A DNA stretch of 64,000 nt from Litoreibacter albidus (GCF_900107015.1 NZ_FNOI01000001.1:930907-994906); one strand, 5' to 3'. Shown: positions 55,166 to 64,000, numbered from the stretch's first letter. The notes: generated by a model not told the origin, from the sequence alone. A program made the numbers and translations.

Positions 55166-56209
55166 TCACGCCGCCTTGGCGTGAAATTTTCGTTCTGCCT
55201 TCAGCCACGCGTCTGCGAAGCGAAGAATTTGTTCTTCCGTCGTGTCGGGCCCCAGCGAGACGCGCAGGGTGCTTGTCGCGACGACCTCGTCGTATCCCAT
55301 GGCTGCCACAGTGCGGCTGGCCTTCACCTTACCGCTGGAGCACGCCGATCCGGCTGACACCGCAAATCCGGCCAAATCCATGGCCATCACTTGTGTCTCG
55401 CCCTTCCAGCCGGGCGTGGCGAAGCAGGTGGTATTGGGCAGCCTGCTCGACTCATTTCCGACAAAAATAGTATTCTTTGCGCTGACCTCAATGGCCTTTT
55501 CTAGAATATTTCTAAGTTCCGCAACCCGATCCCACACACCATCGGCCAAATCACGCGCTGCAGCGGCTGCGGCGGCGCCAAACCCTGCGATACCAATCAC
55601 ATTTTCCGTGCCAGACCGACGGCCCATCTCTTGCCCGCCGCCCTTGATTTGCGCCGCGACATCCAGTCCCTGACGCAACACCAAGGCCCCGACACCCTTC
55701 GGTCCACCTAGCTTATGCGCTGATATTAAAGCCATATGCGCGCCCGACCATGAAAACGCGATGGGCAGCTTGCCGAACGCCTGCGTCATGTCCGACAACG
55801 CCAAACCGTCCGGTATCTCTTGCACCACGCCCGTCTCGGAGTTGGCGAGTTGCAACACGCTGTTCGCCGGATCGGCCACGGTCACTTTGCCGTGTGCGTC
55901 AACTGGCAAATCGCCCGACGTCCACGCGCCGACGGCGTCATGCTCCACCGGCGCGCCTAAAAGCCCCCGCCCCGCGCAGGCAAGTGCTGCCGCCTCGGTG
56001 GCGGAGGACGTGAACACGATATCCGCCCCTGACGCGCCCAACGCGTCGGAGATTTGTCCGCGCGCGCGCTCCACAATCGCCTTGGCGGCACGCCCCTCGC
56101 TATGAACCGACGACGGGTTTCCCGCCACGTCCATCGCCGCGATCATCGCGTCGCGGGCCGCCTGCCCCAAGGGCATCGTGGCGTTATAATCGAGGTATAC
56201 GCGCGACAT
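55166..56209 (-). CDS. Cysteine desulfurase, IscS/NifS-like
   Basis: 347 residues. PLP lysine is in [10 protein letters not shown] near residue 165, and the persulfide cysteine is in [11 protein letters not shown] near 290, as in group I desulfurases. It is shorter than E. coli IscS (404). It begins two bases after the iscR stop, so it is part of the iscR-suf operon, which also carries SufS. Confidence 0.92.
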   Translation of the reverse strand: MSRVYLDYNATMPLGQAARDAMIAAMDVAGNPSSVHSEGRAAKAIVERARGQISDALGASGADIVFTSSATEAAALACAGRGLLGAPVEHDAVGAWTSGDLPVDAHGKVTVADPANSVLQLANSETGVVQEIPDGLALSDMTQAFGKLPIAFSWSGAHMALISAHKLGGPKGVGALVLRQGLDVAAQIKGGGQEMGRRSGTENVIGIAGFGAAAAAAARDLADGVWDRVAELRNILEKAIEVSAKNTIFVGNESSRLPNTTCFATPGWKGETQVMAMDLAGFAVSAGSACSSGKVKASRTVAAMGYDEVVATSTLRVSLGPDTTEEQILRFADAWLKAERKFHAKAA

Positions 56210-56211
56210 GT

Positions 56212-56673
56212 TCAGGCCTCATCCACCACGGTGAACAGCGTTGGCACGGCAGGGCACGGGCTTAGCTCGTTGTCGATCACGTCCGACAGGCGGGTCTGAT
56301 GCAAGAACACGTAGACATGCGCCGACAGGCTTTCCCACAGGCGGTTGGTCATGCTCTGCGCTTTTGACCCGCAAGAGCCACCGGACGCCCCCGCCCCCGT
56401 GTGCATGGCGCTGACTGTCTCATCGACGGCCTCCAAGACTTCGGACACGCGGATCGCATCAGGCGACTTTGCCAAACGGTAGCCGCCCCCCGGCCCGCGC
56501 ACGGAGTCGACCAAGCCCGCGCGGCGCAACTTCACGAAAAGCTGCTCCAGATAGGGCAGCGACACATTCTGCCGCTTGGATATTTCGCCCAACGACACCA
56601 AACCGCCGTCGGCGCTTTGGGCCAAGTCAGCGAGCGCAACCATGGCGTAGCGGCCTTTGGTGCTAAGTTTCAT
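56212..56673 (-). CDS. iscR: Rrf2-family regulator, IscR-like
   Basis: 153 residues from ATG 56673. The winged helix has MKLSTKGRYAMVALADLA, ISKRQNVSLPYLEQLFVKLR and RGPGGGYRLA. Only two cysteines are present, Cys101 in the usual cluster loop and Cys140, instead of the three (C-x5-C-x5-C) of enterobacterial IscR. Unusual cluster ligation by IscR of Rhodobacter sphaeroides has been reported. It leads the suf operon, likely as an iron/Fe-S sensor. Confidence 0.92.
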   Translation of the reverse strand: MKLSTKGRYAMVALADLAQSADGGLVSLGEISKRQNVSLPYLEQLFVKLRRAGLVDSVRGPGGGYRLAKSPDAIRVSEVLEAVDETVSAMHTGAGASGGSCGSKAQSMTNRLWESLSAHVYVFLHQTRLSDVIDNELSPCPAVPTLFTVVDEA

Positions 56674-56768
56674 AGCGTTATCCTTCAAAAATAGGCGAAT
56701 ACCGTTGACGATGGCAGGCGCAGACCTTAACTCAAATTGACCTGTCCGGCGTCTCTGATCGGGCAAAT

Positions 56769-56804
56769 TAGAATAATTCTAGATTACCTGAGCAATCTCG
56801 TCAA
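56769..56804 (-). promoter_or_regulatory. iscR-suf promoter with palindromic operator over the -10 box
   Basis: On the minus strand, TTGACG (56799-56804) and TAGAAT (56776-56781) are 17 bp apart. Over the -10 lies a 13-bp palindrome, TAGAAT-A-ATTCTA (56769-56781), a candidate binding site for IscR, perhaps the Iron-Rhodo-box. The 5' leader to the ATG would be about 95 nt. Confidence 0.65.
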
Positions 56805-56846
56805 CTATATGGGGACGCTCTTAATCTGACGCAAGGAAAGACGCAT

Positions 56847-57503
56847 ATGCCCGAAGTGATTTTCCCCGGACCGGAAGGCCGCCTAGAAGGCCGCTACCAC
56901 CCGCATAAAGGCAAGCGCGACGCGCCGATTGCGATCATCCTGCACCCGCACCCGCAGTTTGGCGGCACGATGAACAACCGCGTGGTCTACAACCTGCACT
57001 ACAAATTTCACAACATGGGCTTCAACGTCCTGCGGTTTAACTTCCGCGGTGTTGGCCGGTCCCAAGGCGAATATGATCAAGGCATCGGGGAGCTGTCAGA
57101 CGCAGCGTCTGCGCTGGATTACCTGCAGTCGTTGAACCAGAACGCCAAGCATTGCTGGGTCGCAGGCTTCAGCTTCGGCGCGTGGATCGGCATGCAGCTA
57201 TTGATGCGCCGCCCAGAGATCACGGGCTTCATTTCCGTGTCGCCGCCCGCCAATATGTACGACTTTTCCTTCCTTGCGCCCTGCCCCGCCTCCGGCCTGA
57301 TGATCAACGGCTTGGGCGACCGCGTGGCCCCGCCGCAAGACACGGTGACCTTGGTGAACAAGCTGCACGAGCAGAAGGGCATCACCATCACCCACCAAGA
57401 AGTCGAAGGCGCAGGCCACTTCTTCGAGAACGACCACATGGACACGCTCACCAACTCCGTTGAGGAATACGTCCAGCGCCGCCTGACCGAGAACACGCGC
57501 TAA
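56847..57503 (+). CDS. Alpha/beta hydrolase
   Basis: 218 residues with the hydrolase fold: oxyanion region ILHPHPQFGGTMNN, FNFRGVGRSQGEYD and nucleophile GFSFGAW near residue 107. The C-terminal His is in GAGHFFEND. It belongs to the YfbB/dienelactone-hydrolase-like group; the substrate is unknown. It is divergent from iscR and followed at once by a small gene whose ATG overlaps its TAA. Confidence 0.85.
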   Translation: MPEVIFPGPEGRLEGRYHPHKGKRDAPIAIILHPHPQFGGTMNNRVVYNLHYKFHNMGFNVLRFNFRGVGRSQGEYDQGIGELSDAASALDYLQSLNQNAKHCWVAGFSFGAWIGMQLLMRRPEITGFISVSPPANMYDFSFLAPCPASGLMINGLGDRVAPPQDTVTLVNKLHEQKGITITHQEVEGAGHFFENDHMDTLTNSVEEYVQRRLTENTR

Positions 57504-57751
57504 TGGGCATCACCGAAGACATCGCCGACGAGCTTGCCAAGAAAGCAATTGCCGTCGAGAACGAGCTTCAGGACGAAAGCGTCATCCCGCATGTCGCCAC
57601 CCTGATCGGCGCGTCTTCGCAAACCACCCAAGAGGCCTTTCTGACCGCTGTGCGTGTCCGGAAGGCCGAAGCCCGCGCCGTGAAGTTCCTAAGGGACAAA
57701 CTGGCGGGCAACAAAGGTGAGCAGCTGCCAACGAGTGGCGACAGAGGCTGA
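57503..57751 (+). CDS. Hypothetical helical protein, 82 aa
   Basis: 82 residues, mostly helical and rich in Ala/Glu/Lys, with no membrane segment. It starts MGITEDIADELAKKAIAVE. The start overlaps the hydrolase stop (TAATG), so it is translationally coupled. No known domain. Confidence 0.7.
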   Translation: MGITEDIADELAKKAIAVENELQDESVIPHVATLIGASSQTTQEAFLTAVRVRKAEARAVKFLRDKLAGNKGEQLPTSGDRG

Positions 57752-57781
57752 TCACCACGACGCAACGTCTGGAATTCCCCT

Positions 57782-58360
57782 ATGACTGACCGCCTTTCCC
57801 AGCAGTTTGCCTTCCTCACGGAGGCCGATAAGCTCAAGTCTGTGCTGCGTGGCACCACGCTGTGTGACGGCTCGCGGCGGGAAAACTCTGGTGAACACAG
57901 CTGGCACATCGCCCTTTATGCGCTGGTCATGGCAGAGCACGTGGAGCGCCCCGTAAATGTGGACCGCGTTATCAAAATGCTGTTGCTGCACGACCTTGTA
58001 GAGATCGACGCAGGCGACAACCCCATTCATGGCAACCACGATCCCGCCGAGATGGAGCGTGTGGAGCAAGCCGCAGCAGACCGTATTTTTGGGCTTTTGC
58101 CAGCGGATCAAGCAACGGAGTTCCGCGCCTTGTGGGACGAATTCGAGGCCGCCGAGAGCGACGACGCCATCTTCGCAAAATCCATCGACCGCGTCCAACC
58201 CGTGGTGAACAACCTCGCCTCCGGTGGTGGCTCTTGGCCCGAGTATAACGTGACGCCGGAGCAGCTTGAAACCCGCGTCGGCGTCAAGGTGCGTAAGGGC
58301 GCCCCCGCTCTTTGGGGTCACTTGAAAACCCGCATCGACGCATGGTTCGACGCGCGCTAA
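57782..58360 (+). CDS. HD-domain phosphohydrolase, YfbR-like
   Basis: 192 residues with the HD pattern: ENSGEHSWHIALYAL near residue 37, then LLLHDLVEIDAGD near 67. Related to 5'-deoxynucleotidase YfbR and similar enzymes that hydrolyse nucleotides using bound metal. The exact substrate is not readable. It lies 30 bases after the 82-aa gene on the same strand. Confidence 0.86.
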   Translation: MTDRLSQQFAFLTEADKLKSVLRGTTLCDGSRRENSGEHSWHIALYALVMAEHVERPVNVDRVIKMLLLHDLVEIDAGDNPIHGNHDPAEMERVEQAAADRIFGLLPADQATEFRALWDEFEAAESDDAIFAKSIDRVQPVVNNLASGGGSWPEYNVTPEQLETRVGVKVRKGAPALWGHLKTRIDAWFDAR

Positions 58361-58379
58361 GCCATCGCAATCATTTTTC

Positions 58380-58395
58380 GTATACAAAAGTATAC
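58380..58395. promoter_or_regulatory. GTATAC-N4-GTATAC dyad upstream of icd
   Basis: Two copies of GTATAC (58380-58385 and 58390-58395) flank AAAA, forming a TATAC/GTATA inverted repeat 68 bases before the icd ATG. It is a candidate operator; GntR-family sites often resemble GTATAC. Confidence 0.4.
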
Positions 58396-58463
58396 CGACT
58401 TCCCAATGCACTCAACTTGCGCTATGACCCGCGCAAGAGATGTCCCATTGGTCGGAGTAAACC

Positions 58464-59672
58464 ATGTCCAAAATTAAGGTAGAAAACCCCGTCGTAGAAC
58501 TCGACGGTGACGAGATGACCCGCATTATCTGGGACTTCATCAAGAAGAAACTTATCCTGCCCTATCTGGACCTTGATCTGAAATACTATGACCTCGGCAT
58601 GGAAGTGCGCGACGAGACGAATGACCAGATCACCGTTGATGCCGCCGAGGCGATCAAAAAATACGGCGTTGGCGTCAAATGCGCGACCATCACGCCCGAC
58701 GAAGGCCGTGTCGAGGAATTCGGGCTGAAGCAGATGTGGCGCTCCCCCAATGGCACGATCCGCAACATTCTGGGCGGTGTCGTCTTCCGCGCGCCGATCA
58801 TTTGTAAAAACGTGCCGCGCCTTGTACCGGGTTGGACCCACCCGATTGTTATCGGGCGTCACGCCTTTGGCGACCAATACAAAGCCACGGATTTCCTGAT
58901 GCCCGGCCCCGGCAAGCTGACCATGAAATTCGTCGGTGAAGACGGCCAGACCATCGAGAAAGAGGTCTTCGACGCCCCCTCCGCAGGTGTCGCGATGGGG
59001 ATGTATAACCTAGACGCGTCAATCATCGACTTCGCCCGCGCCTCGTTTAACTACGGTCTGAACGTCGGCTGGCCAGTGTATTTGTCGACCAAGAACACGA
59101 TCCTCAAGGCCTATGACGGCCGGTTCAAAGATCTGTTCCAAGAGATCTACGATAAGGAATTCAAGGCCCAGTTCGAAGAGGCCGGAATCTACTACGAGCA
59201 CCGCTTGATCGACGACATGGTCGCCTCCGCGATGAAATGGTCCGGCAAATTCGTTTGGGCCTGCAAAAACTACGATGGCGACGTGCAGTCAGACACCGTG
59301 GCCCAGGGGTTCGGCTCGCTTGGCCTGATGACATCGGCCCTGATGACACCAGACGGCAAGATCGTGGAGGCGGAGGCCGCCCACGGCACCGTGACCCGCC
59401 ACTACCGACAGCACCAAGCTGGTGAAGCGACATCAACCAACTCCATCGCGTCGATCTACGCGTGGACAGGCGGGCTGAAGCACCGCGCGAAACTGGACAA
59501 CAACGCCCAGCTCGCCACTTTTGTGGAAACGCTGGAAAAGGTCGTGATCGACACCGTGGAAAGCGGCTTCATGACCAAAGATCTTGCCCTGCTGGTTGGT
59601 CCGGATCAAAGCTGGCTGACGACAGAAGGTTTCTTGGAAAAGATTGACGAGAACCTGAACAAAGCCATGTAA
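58464..59672 (+). CDS. icd: NADP-dependent isocitrate dehydrogenase
   Basis: 402 residues of the eukaryotic-type NADP-IDH family common in alphaproteobacteria. It starts [20 protein letters not shown], with substrate motifs [12 protein letters not shown] and [11 protein letters not shown] and the conserved [14 protein letters not shown]-terminus. It converts isocitrate to 2-oxoglutarate in the TCA cycle. A clear terminator follows. Confidence 0.97.
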   Translation: MSKIKVENPVVELDGDEMTRIIWDFIKKKLILPYLDLDLKYYDLGMEVRDETNDQITVDAAEAIKKYGVGVKCATITPDEGRVEEFGLKQMWRSPNGTIRNILGGVVFRAPIICKNVPRLVPGWTHPIVIGRHAFGDQYKATDFLMPGPGKLTMKFVGEDGQTIEKEVFDAPSAGVAMGMYNLDASIIDFARASFNYGLNVGWPVYLSTKNTILKAYDGRFKDLFQEIYDKEFKAQFEEAGIYYEHRLIDDMVASAMKWSGKFVWACKNYDGDVQSDTVAQGFGSLGLMTSALMTPDGKIVEAEAAHGTVTRHYRQHQAGEATSTNSIASIYAWTGGLKHRAKLDNNAQLATFVETLEKVVIDTVESGFMTKDLALLVGPDQSWLTTEGFLEKIDENLNKAM

Positions 59673-59691
59673 GGCGCTATAAGTAATGCAT

Positions 59692-59722
59692 AAAGGGGCT
59701 GGCATTGGTGTCGGCCCCTTTT
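59692..59722 (+). terminator. Intrinsic terminator after icd
   Basis: Arms AAAGGGGC (59692-59699) and GCCCCTTT (59714-59721) make a hairpin ending in a short T run. Confidence 0.75.
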
Positions 59723-59798
59723 GCGTTGGGGCGCTGGCGTTCGGGCTATATCCGCACTATCGTCGGCGGTAAGTTCACCGTTCATTCGGAGGTCACGA

Positions 59799-60134
59799 AT
59801 GCCCCAGCACTACATTTTCCTGATCATCGCGGTCTGCGCCGAAACCATCGGCACCTCCTCAATTCAAGCCTCGCAACAGTTCACACGTCTCTGGCCGTCG
59901 CTGCTTGCATTGGTGAGCTTCGCAGTGGCGTTCTACTTTTTATCCCTGACACTCAAAACCATGCCTGTCGGCATCATGTACGCGATGTGGTCAGGGCTTG
60001 GCATCGTCTTCATCGCGGCAATCGGTTGGGGCTACTTCGGCCAAAAGCTGGACCTTGCGGCGGTCTTGGGTATGGCGCTTATCGTTGCTGGGATCGTTGT
60101 CATTAACCTCTTCTCATCAACCGCAAGCCATTGA
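59799..60134 (+). CDS. SMR-family multidrug transporter
   Basis: 111 residues from ATG 59799, with GGAGG six bases upstream. Four membrane helices; the essential Glu15 is in VCAETIGTSS in the first helix, and YAMWSGLGIVFIAAIGW is the characteristic third helix. It exports cationic compounds by proton exchange. Upstream codons open to 59721 are not part of the protein. Its stop overlaps the next gene. Confidence 0.93.
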   Translation: MPQHYIFLIIAVCAETIGTSSIQASQQFTRLWPSLLALVSFAVAFYFLSLTLKTMPVGIMYAMWSGLGIVFIAAIGWGYFGQKLDLAAVLGMALIVAGIVVINLFSSTASH

Positions 60135-60721
60135 GCATCACCGCCCTTCTGCTCGCGGGCGGCGCGTCCTCGCGCATGGGCACACGCGACAAGCTGCTGG
60201 AAGATGTTGGCGGCACGCCATTACTGCGCGAACGCGCCCTAGCCTGCTTGGCATCTTGCGCCGATCGGGTTCGGGTCGTGCTGCCGCCGGACCGTCCCGA
60301 GCGCGCAAAGGTGCTCACGGGGTTGGACGTCGACATCATCTACAACGACGGCGCTGACGTGGGTATGTCAAACTCCCTGCGCTGCGGAGTGGCGGGACTG
60401 GAGGCCGGAGCCGTCCTCATCGTGCTGGCCGACCTTCCAGATTTGACCACGCCGGATTTAGACAAAGTCATGCGTGCGGCGGACGCGCATCCGCTGGCAA
60501 CAATCCTGCGCGGCGCCGATGCGACAGGAAAACCGGGGCATCCGGTTCTTCTGCGCCAAAAACTATACGCCGACGTCATGACCCTTAGCGGTGACACTGG
60601 CGCGCAGCCGCTCCTCCGCCAATACAAGGCCGACACAGTTTTGGTCCCCATAGGTGCGGCGGCCCTGCGAGATCTGGACACCCCCGAAGACTGGGCCGCA
60701 TGGCGGGCCGACCGCAGCTAA
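60131..60721 (+). CDS. MobA/MocA-like nucleotidyltransferase
   Basis: 196 residues from TTG 60131, which overlaps the SMR stop as TTGA. The nucleotide-binding loop LLLAGGASSRMG is at the N-terminus, with LADLP near residue 100 and GHPVLLR. It is similar to CTP/GTP:molybdopterin transferases, but the substrate could differ. A strong terminator follows. Confidence 0.87.
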   Translation: MSITALLLAGGASSRMGTRDKLLEDVGGTPLLRERALACLASCADRVRVVLPPDRPERAKVLTGLDVDIIYNDGADVGMSNSLRCGVAGLEAGAVLIVLADLPDLTTPDLDKVMRAADAHPLATILRGADATGKPGHPVLLRQKLYADVMTLSGDTGAQPLLRQYKADTVLVPIGAAALRDLDTPEDWAAWRADRS

Positions 60722-60743
60722 AGCCCTAAACCGAAAACGAAGA

Positions 60744-60775
60744 AAGGCCCCTCCATACGCGGAGGGGCCTTTTTA
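60744..60775 (+). terminator. Intrinsic terminator after MobA-like gene
   Basis: Arms AAGGCCCCTCC (60744-60754) and GGAGGGGCCTT (60761-60771) are followed by TTTT. A second hairpin, CGCCCCC/GGGGGCG (60802-60819), lies beyond without a T-run. Confidence 0.9.
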
Positions 60776-60835
60776 ATAATTTACTCGTTACCCCCCAGAT
60801 ACGCCCCCGCATGGGGGCGCAGCTGAAACTTAAAC

Positions 60836-63800
60836 CTATTTAAACAGCAACTTGGCTTCGTGCTTCTTCAGGGTCAGGCGGGCGGAGGCATATGCCTCGC
60901 GGCCAGCTTCGCCTTGCAGTTCAGGGAACAGCTCGAAGATTTCGTTGCGTTGCGAGTTACCGATGCCTTTCAGCGAGTAGTCACCCGGCTGGAAGCTTTC
61001 CGTCCACGCCCCGTTCGACAGCACAACCTCGTGGTTGTCGAACATGAAGTGGATGTAGGTCGTCCCCATCGACGCGATGGTTTGAACCCCTTCCGACGGG
61101 TTGACCAAGTGCTTGGCCGACACCAGAACTTCATTCTCCTCGAAGTACAAGGCAACGCGGTCGTTGTTCACCAGCATCCGGTGGTTCGGGCTCACCAGCA
61201 TATCACGCTCTGGCAGGCCATTCCCGAGGGAGCCTTTCTGGATCAGAACCGGCTGCAGGTGCGGGTTGTTTTGCAACTCGCGGCCGTCCATGCGCTTCGC
61301 GCCGATCCAGCGGATTTCCTGAATGCCGTTGTCACGGGTGATGATCTTGTCGCCAACCATCAGGTCCTCAACAAGGATTTCACCGCGTGGCGTCGCAATC
61401 GAAGTACCCGGCGTGAAGCAAGGCACGATGCTTTCGATCTCGGAGAACTGAAGCGAGCCAATGACGTTGCCACCAACACCGTCGAGGAATTCGACCGTAC
61501 CGGAGGTGCTGTCGCCGTCCGCATCCACAGTTTCGCCAACGATCCGCAGCGGGCCAGCGCCTGTCAGGTCCAGCACGTCGCGGTCATCGCCGCCCGTGCC
61601 GCCGTCGATCACGTCGCCGTTGCCGTCTTCGCCACTGGAGACGATGAAGGTATCGGCATCGTCGCCGCCAGACATCGTATCAGCACCTTGGCCACCGATG
61701 ATTGTATCGTTGCCCGTGCCACCTGTGATGGTGTCATTGTCCACGCCGCCGTCGATGTAATCGTCGCCCGCGTCCCCGTTCAGGATGTCGTCGTCGTCAG
61801 CGCCGAAGATCGTATCGTTGCCGTCGCCGCCATTGACCACATCTTGACCATTGTTCGGCACCAGATCACCGTCAACATCTGCGATGTCGAGGTTGTCCGG
61901 CAGGCCCAGATCAGGATCAATCCCGGCATAGACGATATCATCGCCCGCGCCCGCATTGATCACGTCGGAGCCTTCGCCCCCCACGATCCGGTCGTTGCCA
62001 TCGCCACCGTCGATCGTGTCGGCATCCATGCCGCCATCGATGATGTCGTTGCCGTCGCCACCAAAGATAGTATCGGCGTCGTCGCCAGTGGAGATGATGT
62101 CGTCACCTGCCCCACCGTCTACGAAGTCGATATCGTCATTCGGGTTGGCATCCGCAGGGAACAAGCCAGGATACCCCAGATCAGGCAGTGGGATACCGGT
62201 GCGGCTGGTGTCGATTGTGTCGTTGCCGTCACCACCGTACACGGTGTCGTTGCCGTCACCGCCGATGATCACGTCGTCGGCATTGCCGCCGTCAATCGTG
62301 TCATCACCGGAGCCACCGTCAAGGTAATCCTCGCGCGCGCCCCCTTGCAGGTTATCGTCACCCTCTTCACCGTAGAGCGTGTCACCGTCTTGGCCAGCGT
62401 CCAGATCATCGTTGCCGGTACCACCGTACAGTACGTCGTCACCGTTGCCGCCGGACAGATAGTCATCGCCCGCGCCGCCGCGAAGCACGTCGTCGCCGTC
62501 CTCGCCGTAGATCCGGTCATTGTCGTCGCCGCCGTCGATAGTGTCGTCACCAGCGCCGCCAAGGATGAAGTCTTCGCCCTCGTTGCCCTGAATGTCGTCC
62601 TTACCGTCGTTGCCTTCGATGGTGTCGTTGCCGCTGCCGCCGATGATTTCATCGTCGTTGTTGGCCCCGATCAGCGTGTCATCGCCCGCGCCGCCATCCA
62701 GCAAGTCCGTACCCGGACCGCCAAGCAGCAGGTCGTCGCCGTCTTCCCCGTAAAGCTTGTCAGCGCCTTGACCTGCATCCAGCGTGTCGTTGCCGTCACC
62801 GCCGTAAAGCGTGTCGTCGCCTTCGCCACCAGAGATATAGTCGTCGCCAGCCTCGCCATAAAGCGTGTCATTGCCAGCTTCGCCGTAGACCTCATCGTTG
62901 CCTTCGCCAGCCAACACAGTGTCGTTGCCGTCACCCGCCAACACGATGTCGTCCTGTGGGCCTTCGCCCGGCAGGAATTCGTCGTTGTTGTCGATCATGT
63001 CCCCTTCAGGGTCATCCATGTAGTTCACGTCAATCAGGTCGTCGCCTGCGGTGCCTTCAACGATACCGTCGTTGACCTTCACCGAGACAGTCGCGGTGTC
63101 AAAGCCGCCATTCCCATCGGTGATGGTGTAGGTGATCGTCGCTACGCCGCCGAAGTCAGCCTCTGGCGTGTAGGTCAGTGTCCCATCCGCATTGATCGTG
63201 ACAGCCCCGACATCGACAGTGGCTTCCGTCACCGTCAGCGCGTCATTCTCTGGGTCTGTGTCATTGGCCAGAACCGGAATGATCACAGGCGTCACGTTGT
63301 TGGTCGACGCTTCGTCGTCCACTGCATCCGGCCCGTCATTCACTCCGCTCACCGTGAAGGTGATCGTGGCGGTGTCCGTGCCGCCATTCCCGTCAGACAC
63401 GGTGTAGGTCACGGTGTCTTCGCCAGAGAAATCATCCGTTGGCGTGTAGGTGATGGTGCCGTCAGCGTTCAAGACTGCGGTGCCATTGTCCGGCTGCGTG
63501 ATGCCCGTGATGGTCAGCGTGTCGCCGTCCACATCAGTGTCGTTGCCGAGCACGTCGATGGTGACCGCTTCGTCCTCATTCGTGGACGCCGCATCATCGT
63601 TCGCCACAGGATCATCGTTCACTGGCGTGACCGTGACGGTGACCGTTGCCGTGTCCTCGCCGCCGTTGCCGTCGGTGATCGTGTAGGTGATCGTGGTGTC
63701 GCCGTTGAAGTTCTCGGCTGGTGTGAAGGTCAGCGTGCCGTCCGCGTTGATCACAACGTCGCCGTCCGGCGAGGTCGCCTCGGTCACGGTCAGCGCGTCG

Positions 63801-64000
63801 TTCTCCGGATCGGTGTCATTGCCCAGCACAGCGATCTCGACGGGGGTGTCCTCGTCGGTGGTGGCCGTGTCATCAACCGCGTCGGGGCCGTCGTTGACCG
63901 CACCAACCGCAACCGTCACGGTCGCCGTGTCGGTGCCGCCGTTGCCGTCGGAGACGGTGTAGGTGATGGTCGCGTCGCCGTTGAAGTCAGGCGCAGGCGT
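60836..64000 (-). CDS. RTX calcium-binding protein with tandem cadherin-like domains and C-terminal Hint domain (5' end beyond window)
   Basis: The frame is open from the right edge to TAG 60836, giving 1054 visible residues. It begins with tandem beta-domains (about three or four; VLGNDTDPENDALTVTEA-type, VTYTVSDGNGG). About 40 RTX nonapeptides (GGxGxDxLx type) follow, interrupted twice by Pro/Asp linkers. The last ~195 residues are a Hint_2 domain starting at a Cys in IVPCFTPGTSIATP, with LVSPNHRMLV and HFMFDNHEVVLSNGAWTESF. Such proteins are exported by type I secretion and bind calcium at the cell surface, often as adhesins. The Hint domain may self-process. The start lies outside the window. 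Confidence 0.92.
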   Translation of the reverse strand, partial: TPAPDFNGDATITYTVSDGNGGTDTATVTVAVGAVNDGPDAVDDTATTDEDTPVEIAVLGNDTDPENDALTVTEATSPDGDVVINADGTLTFTPAENFNGDTTITYTITDGNGGEDTATVTVTVTPVNDDPVANDDAASTNEDEAVTIDVLGNDTDVDGDTLTITGITQPDNGTAVLNADGTITYTPTDDFSGEDTVTYTVSDGNGGTDTATITFTVSGVNDGPDAVDDEASTNNVTPVIIPVLANDTDPENDALTVTEATVDVGAVTINADGTLTYTPEADFGGVATITYTITDGNGGFDTATVSVKVNDGIVEGTAGDDLIDVNYMDDPEGDMIDNNDEFLPGEGPQDDIVLAGDGNDTVLAGEGNDEVYGEAGNDTLYGEAGDDYISGGEGDDTLYGGDGNDTLDAGQGADKLYGEDGDDLLLGGPGTDLLDGGAGDDTLIGANNDDEIIGGSGNDTIEGNDGKDDIQGNEGEDFILGGAGDDTIDGGDDNDRIYGEDGDDVLRGGAGDDYLSGGNGDDVLYGGTGNDDLDAGQDGDTLYGEEGDDNLQGGAREDYLDGGSGDDTIDGGNADDVIIGGDGNDTVYGGDGNDTIDTSRTGIPLPDLGYPGLFPADANPNDDIDFVDGGAGDDIISTGDDADTIFGGDGNDIIDGGMDADTIDGGDGNDRIVGGEGSDVINAGAGDDIVYAGIDPDLGLPDNLDIADVDGDLVPNNGQDVVNGGDGNDTIFGADDDDILNGDAGDDYIDGGVDNDTITGGTGNDTIIGGQGADTMSGGDDADTFIVSSGEDGNGDVIDGGTGGDDRDVLDLTGAGPLRIVGETVDADGDSTSGTVEFLDGVGGNVIGSLQFSEIESIVPCFTPGTSIATPRGEILVEDLMVGDKIITRDNGIQEIRWIGAKRMDGRELQNNPHLQPVLIQKGSLGNGLPERDMLVSPNHRMLVNNDRVALYFEENEVLVSAKHLVNPSEGVQTIASMGTTYIHFMFDNHEVVLSNGAWTESFQPGDYSLKGIGNSQRNEIFELFPELQGEAGREAYASARLTLKKHEAKLLFK

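Noticed and set aside
53658..55184. 508-codon plus-strand frame opposite sufB
   Set aside because: Shadow of sufB; its own translation shows no recognised motif.
62300..63060. Tandem DNA repeats that could suggest a CRISPR or VNTR array
   Set aside because: They encode RTX nonapeptides in frame with degenerate spacing; no palindromic repeat/unique spacer pattern.
61956..63962. Several Ser/Pro/Val-rich plus-strand frames opposite the RTX gene
   Set aside because: Repetitive antisense translations of Gly/Asp repeat codons.

Overview
This window looks like a chromosomal core segment of a Rhodobacteraceae (Roseobacter-group) alphaproteobacterium. The evidence is the high GC content, the DUF3553/ChpT pair, IalB, LpxI in place of LpxH, class II DAHP synthase, NADP-isocitrate dehydrogenase, the iscR-led suf operon and the olsBA ornithine-lipid pair. 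Short 4-base start/stop overlaps (ATGA, GTGA) are frequent, so operons are tight.

Layout. 1-1534: DUF853/HerA-type ATPase cut by the window edge. 1535-1960: long gap with two plus-strand intrinsic terminators and no upstream ORF (candidate sRNAs). 1961-2647: ialB. 2713-5820: small conserved protein and glnE, divergent from a YbaK-type deacylase. 6366-17757: envelope cluster, transcribed leftward as frr-uppS-cdsA-dxr-rseP-(41-aa membrane protein)-bamA-skp-fabZ-lpxA-lpxI-lpxB. 17758-20930: about 3 kb of accessory DNA between frr and pyrH, genes that normally adjoin. It holds a stand-alone Hint-domain protein and a decaying Tox-REase-5 toxin/immunity cassette of T6SS-effector type. 20931-23557: pyrH, then miaA and an AraC regulator on the other strand. 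23838-30241: a peptide-type ABC importer (Tat substrate-binding protein, two permeases, one fused double ATPase). 30313-33751: M32 carboxypeptidase, CtaA and a TrmJ-like methyltransferase, leftward. 33867-36110: thiE-like gene convergent with olsB-olsA. 36189-39060: DUF3553 head-to-head with chpT, then yicC-gmk-gamma carbonic anhydrase. 39186-42537: PAS protein, aroF class II, GlxA-type regulator. 42530-45140: lpxD-acp-fabF. 45212-47719: divergent L,D-transpeptidase and M15/DUF882 protein. 47829-47905: tRNA-Arg(CCG). 47992-56673: iscR-iscS-sufB-sufC-sufD-sufS operon with four extra membrane-protein genes. 56847-60721: hydrolase, HD phosphohydrolase, icd, SMR transporter, MobA-like transferase. 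60836-64000: very large RTX-repeat protein with a C-terminal Hint domain, cut by the right edge.

Together the core genes cover outer-membrane assembly (lipid A, isoprenoid carrier, CDP-diacylglycerol, BamA/Skp, RseP), Fe-S cluster assembly, nitrogen control and the CtrA phosphorelay. The main non-core material is the frr-pyrH insert. There the toxin domain is intact, but the immunity gene has a frameshift, the upstream accessory gene has an in-frame TAG, and the toxin start region appears shifted. Other points of interest are a 41-residue membrane protein between bamA and rseP, two tandem sRNA candidates, two Hint_2 proteins, and a palindrome over the iscR -10 box.
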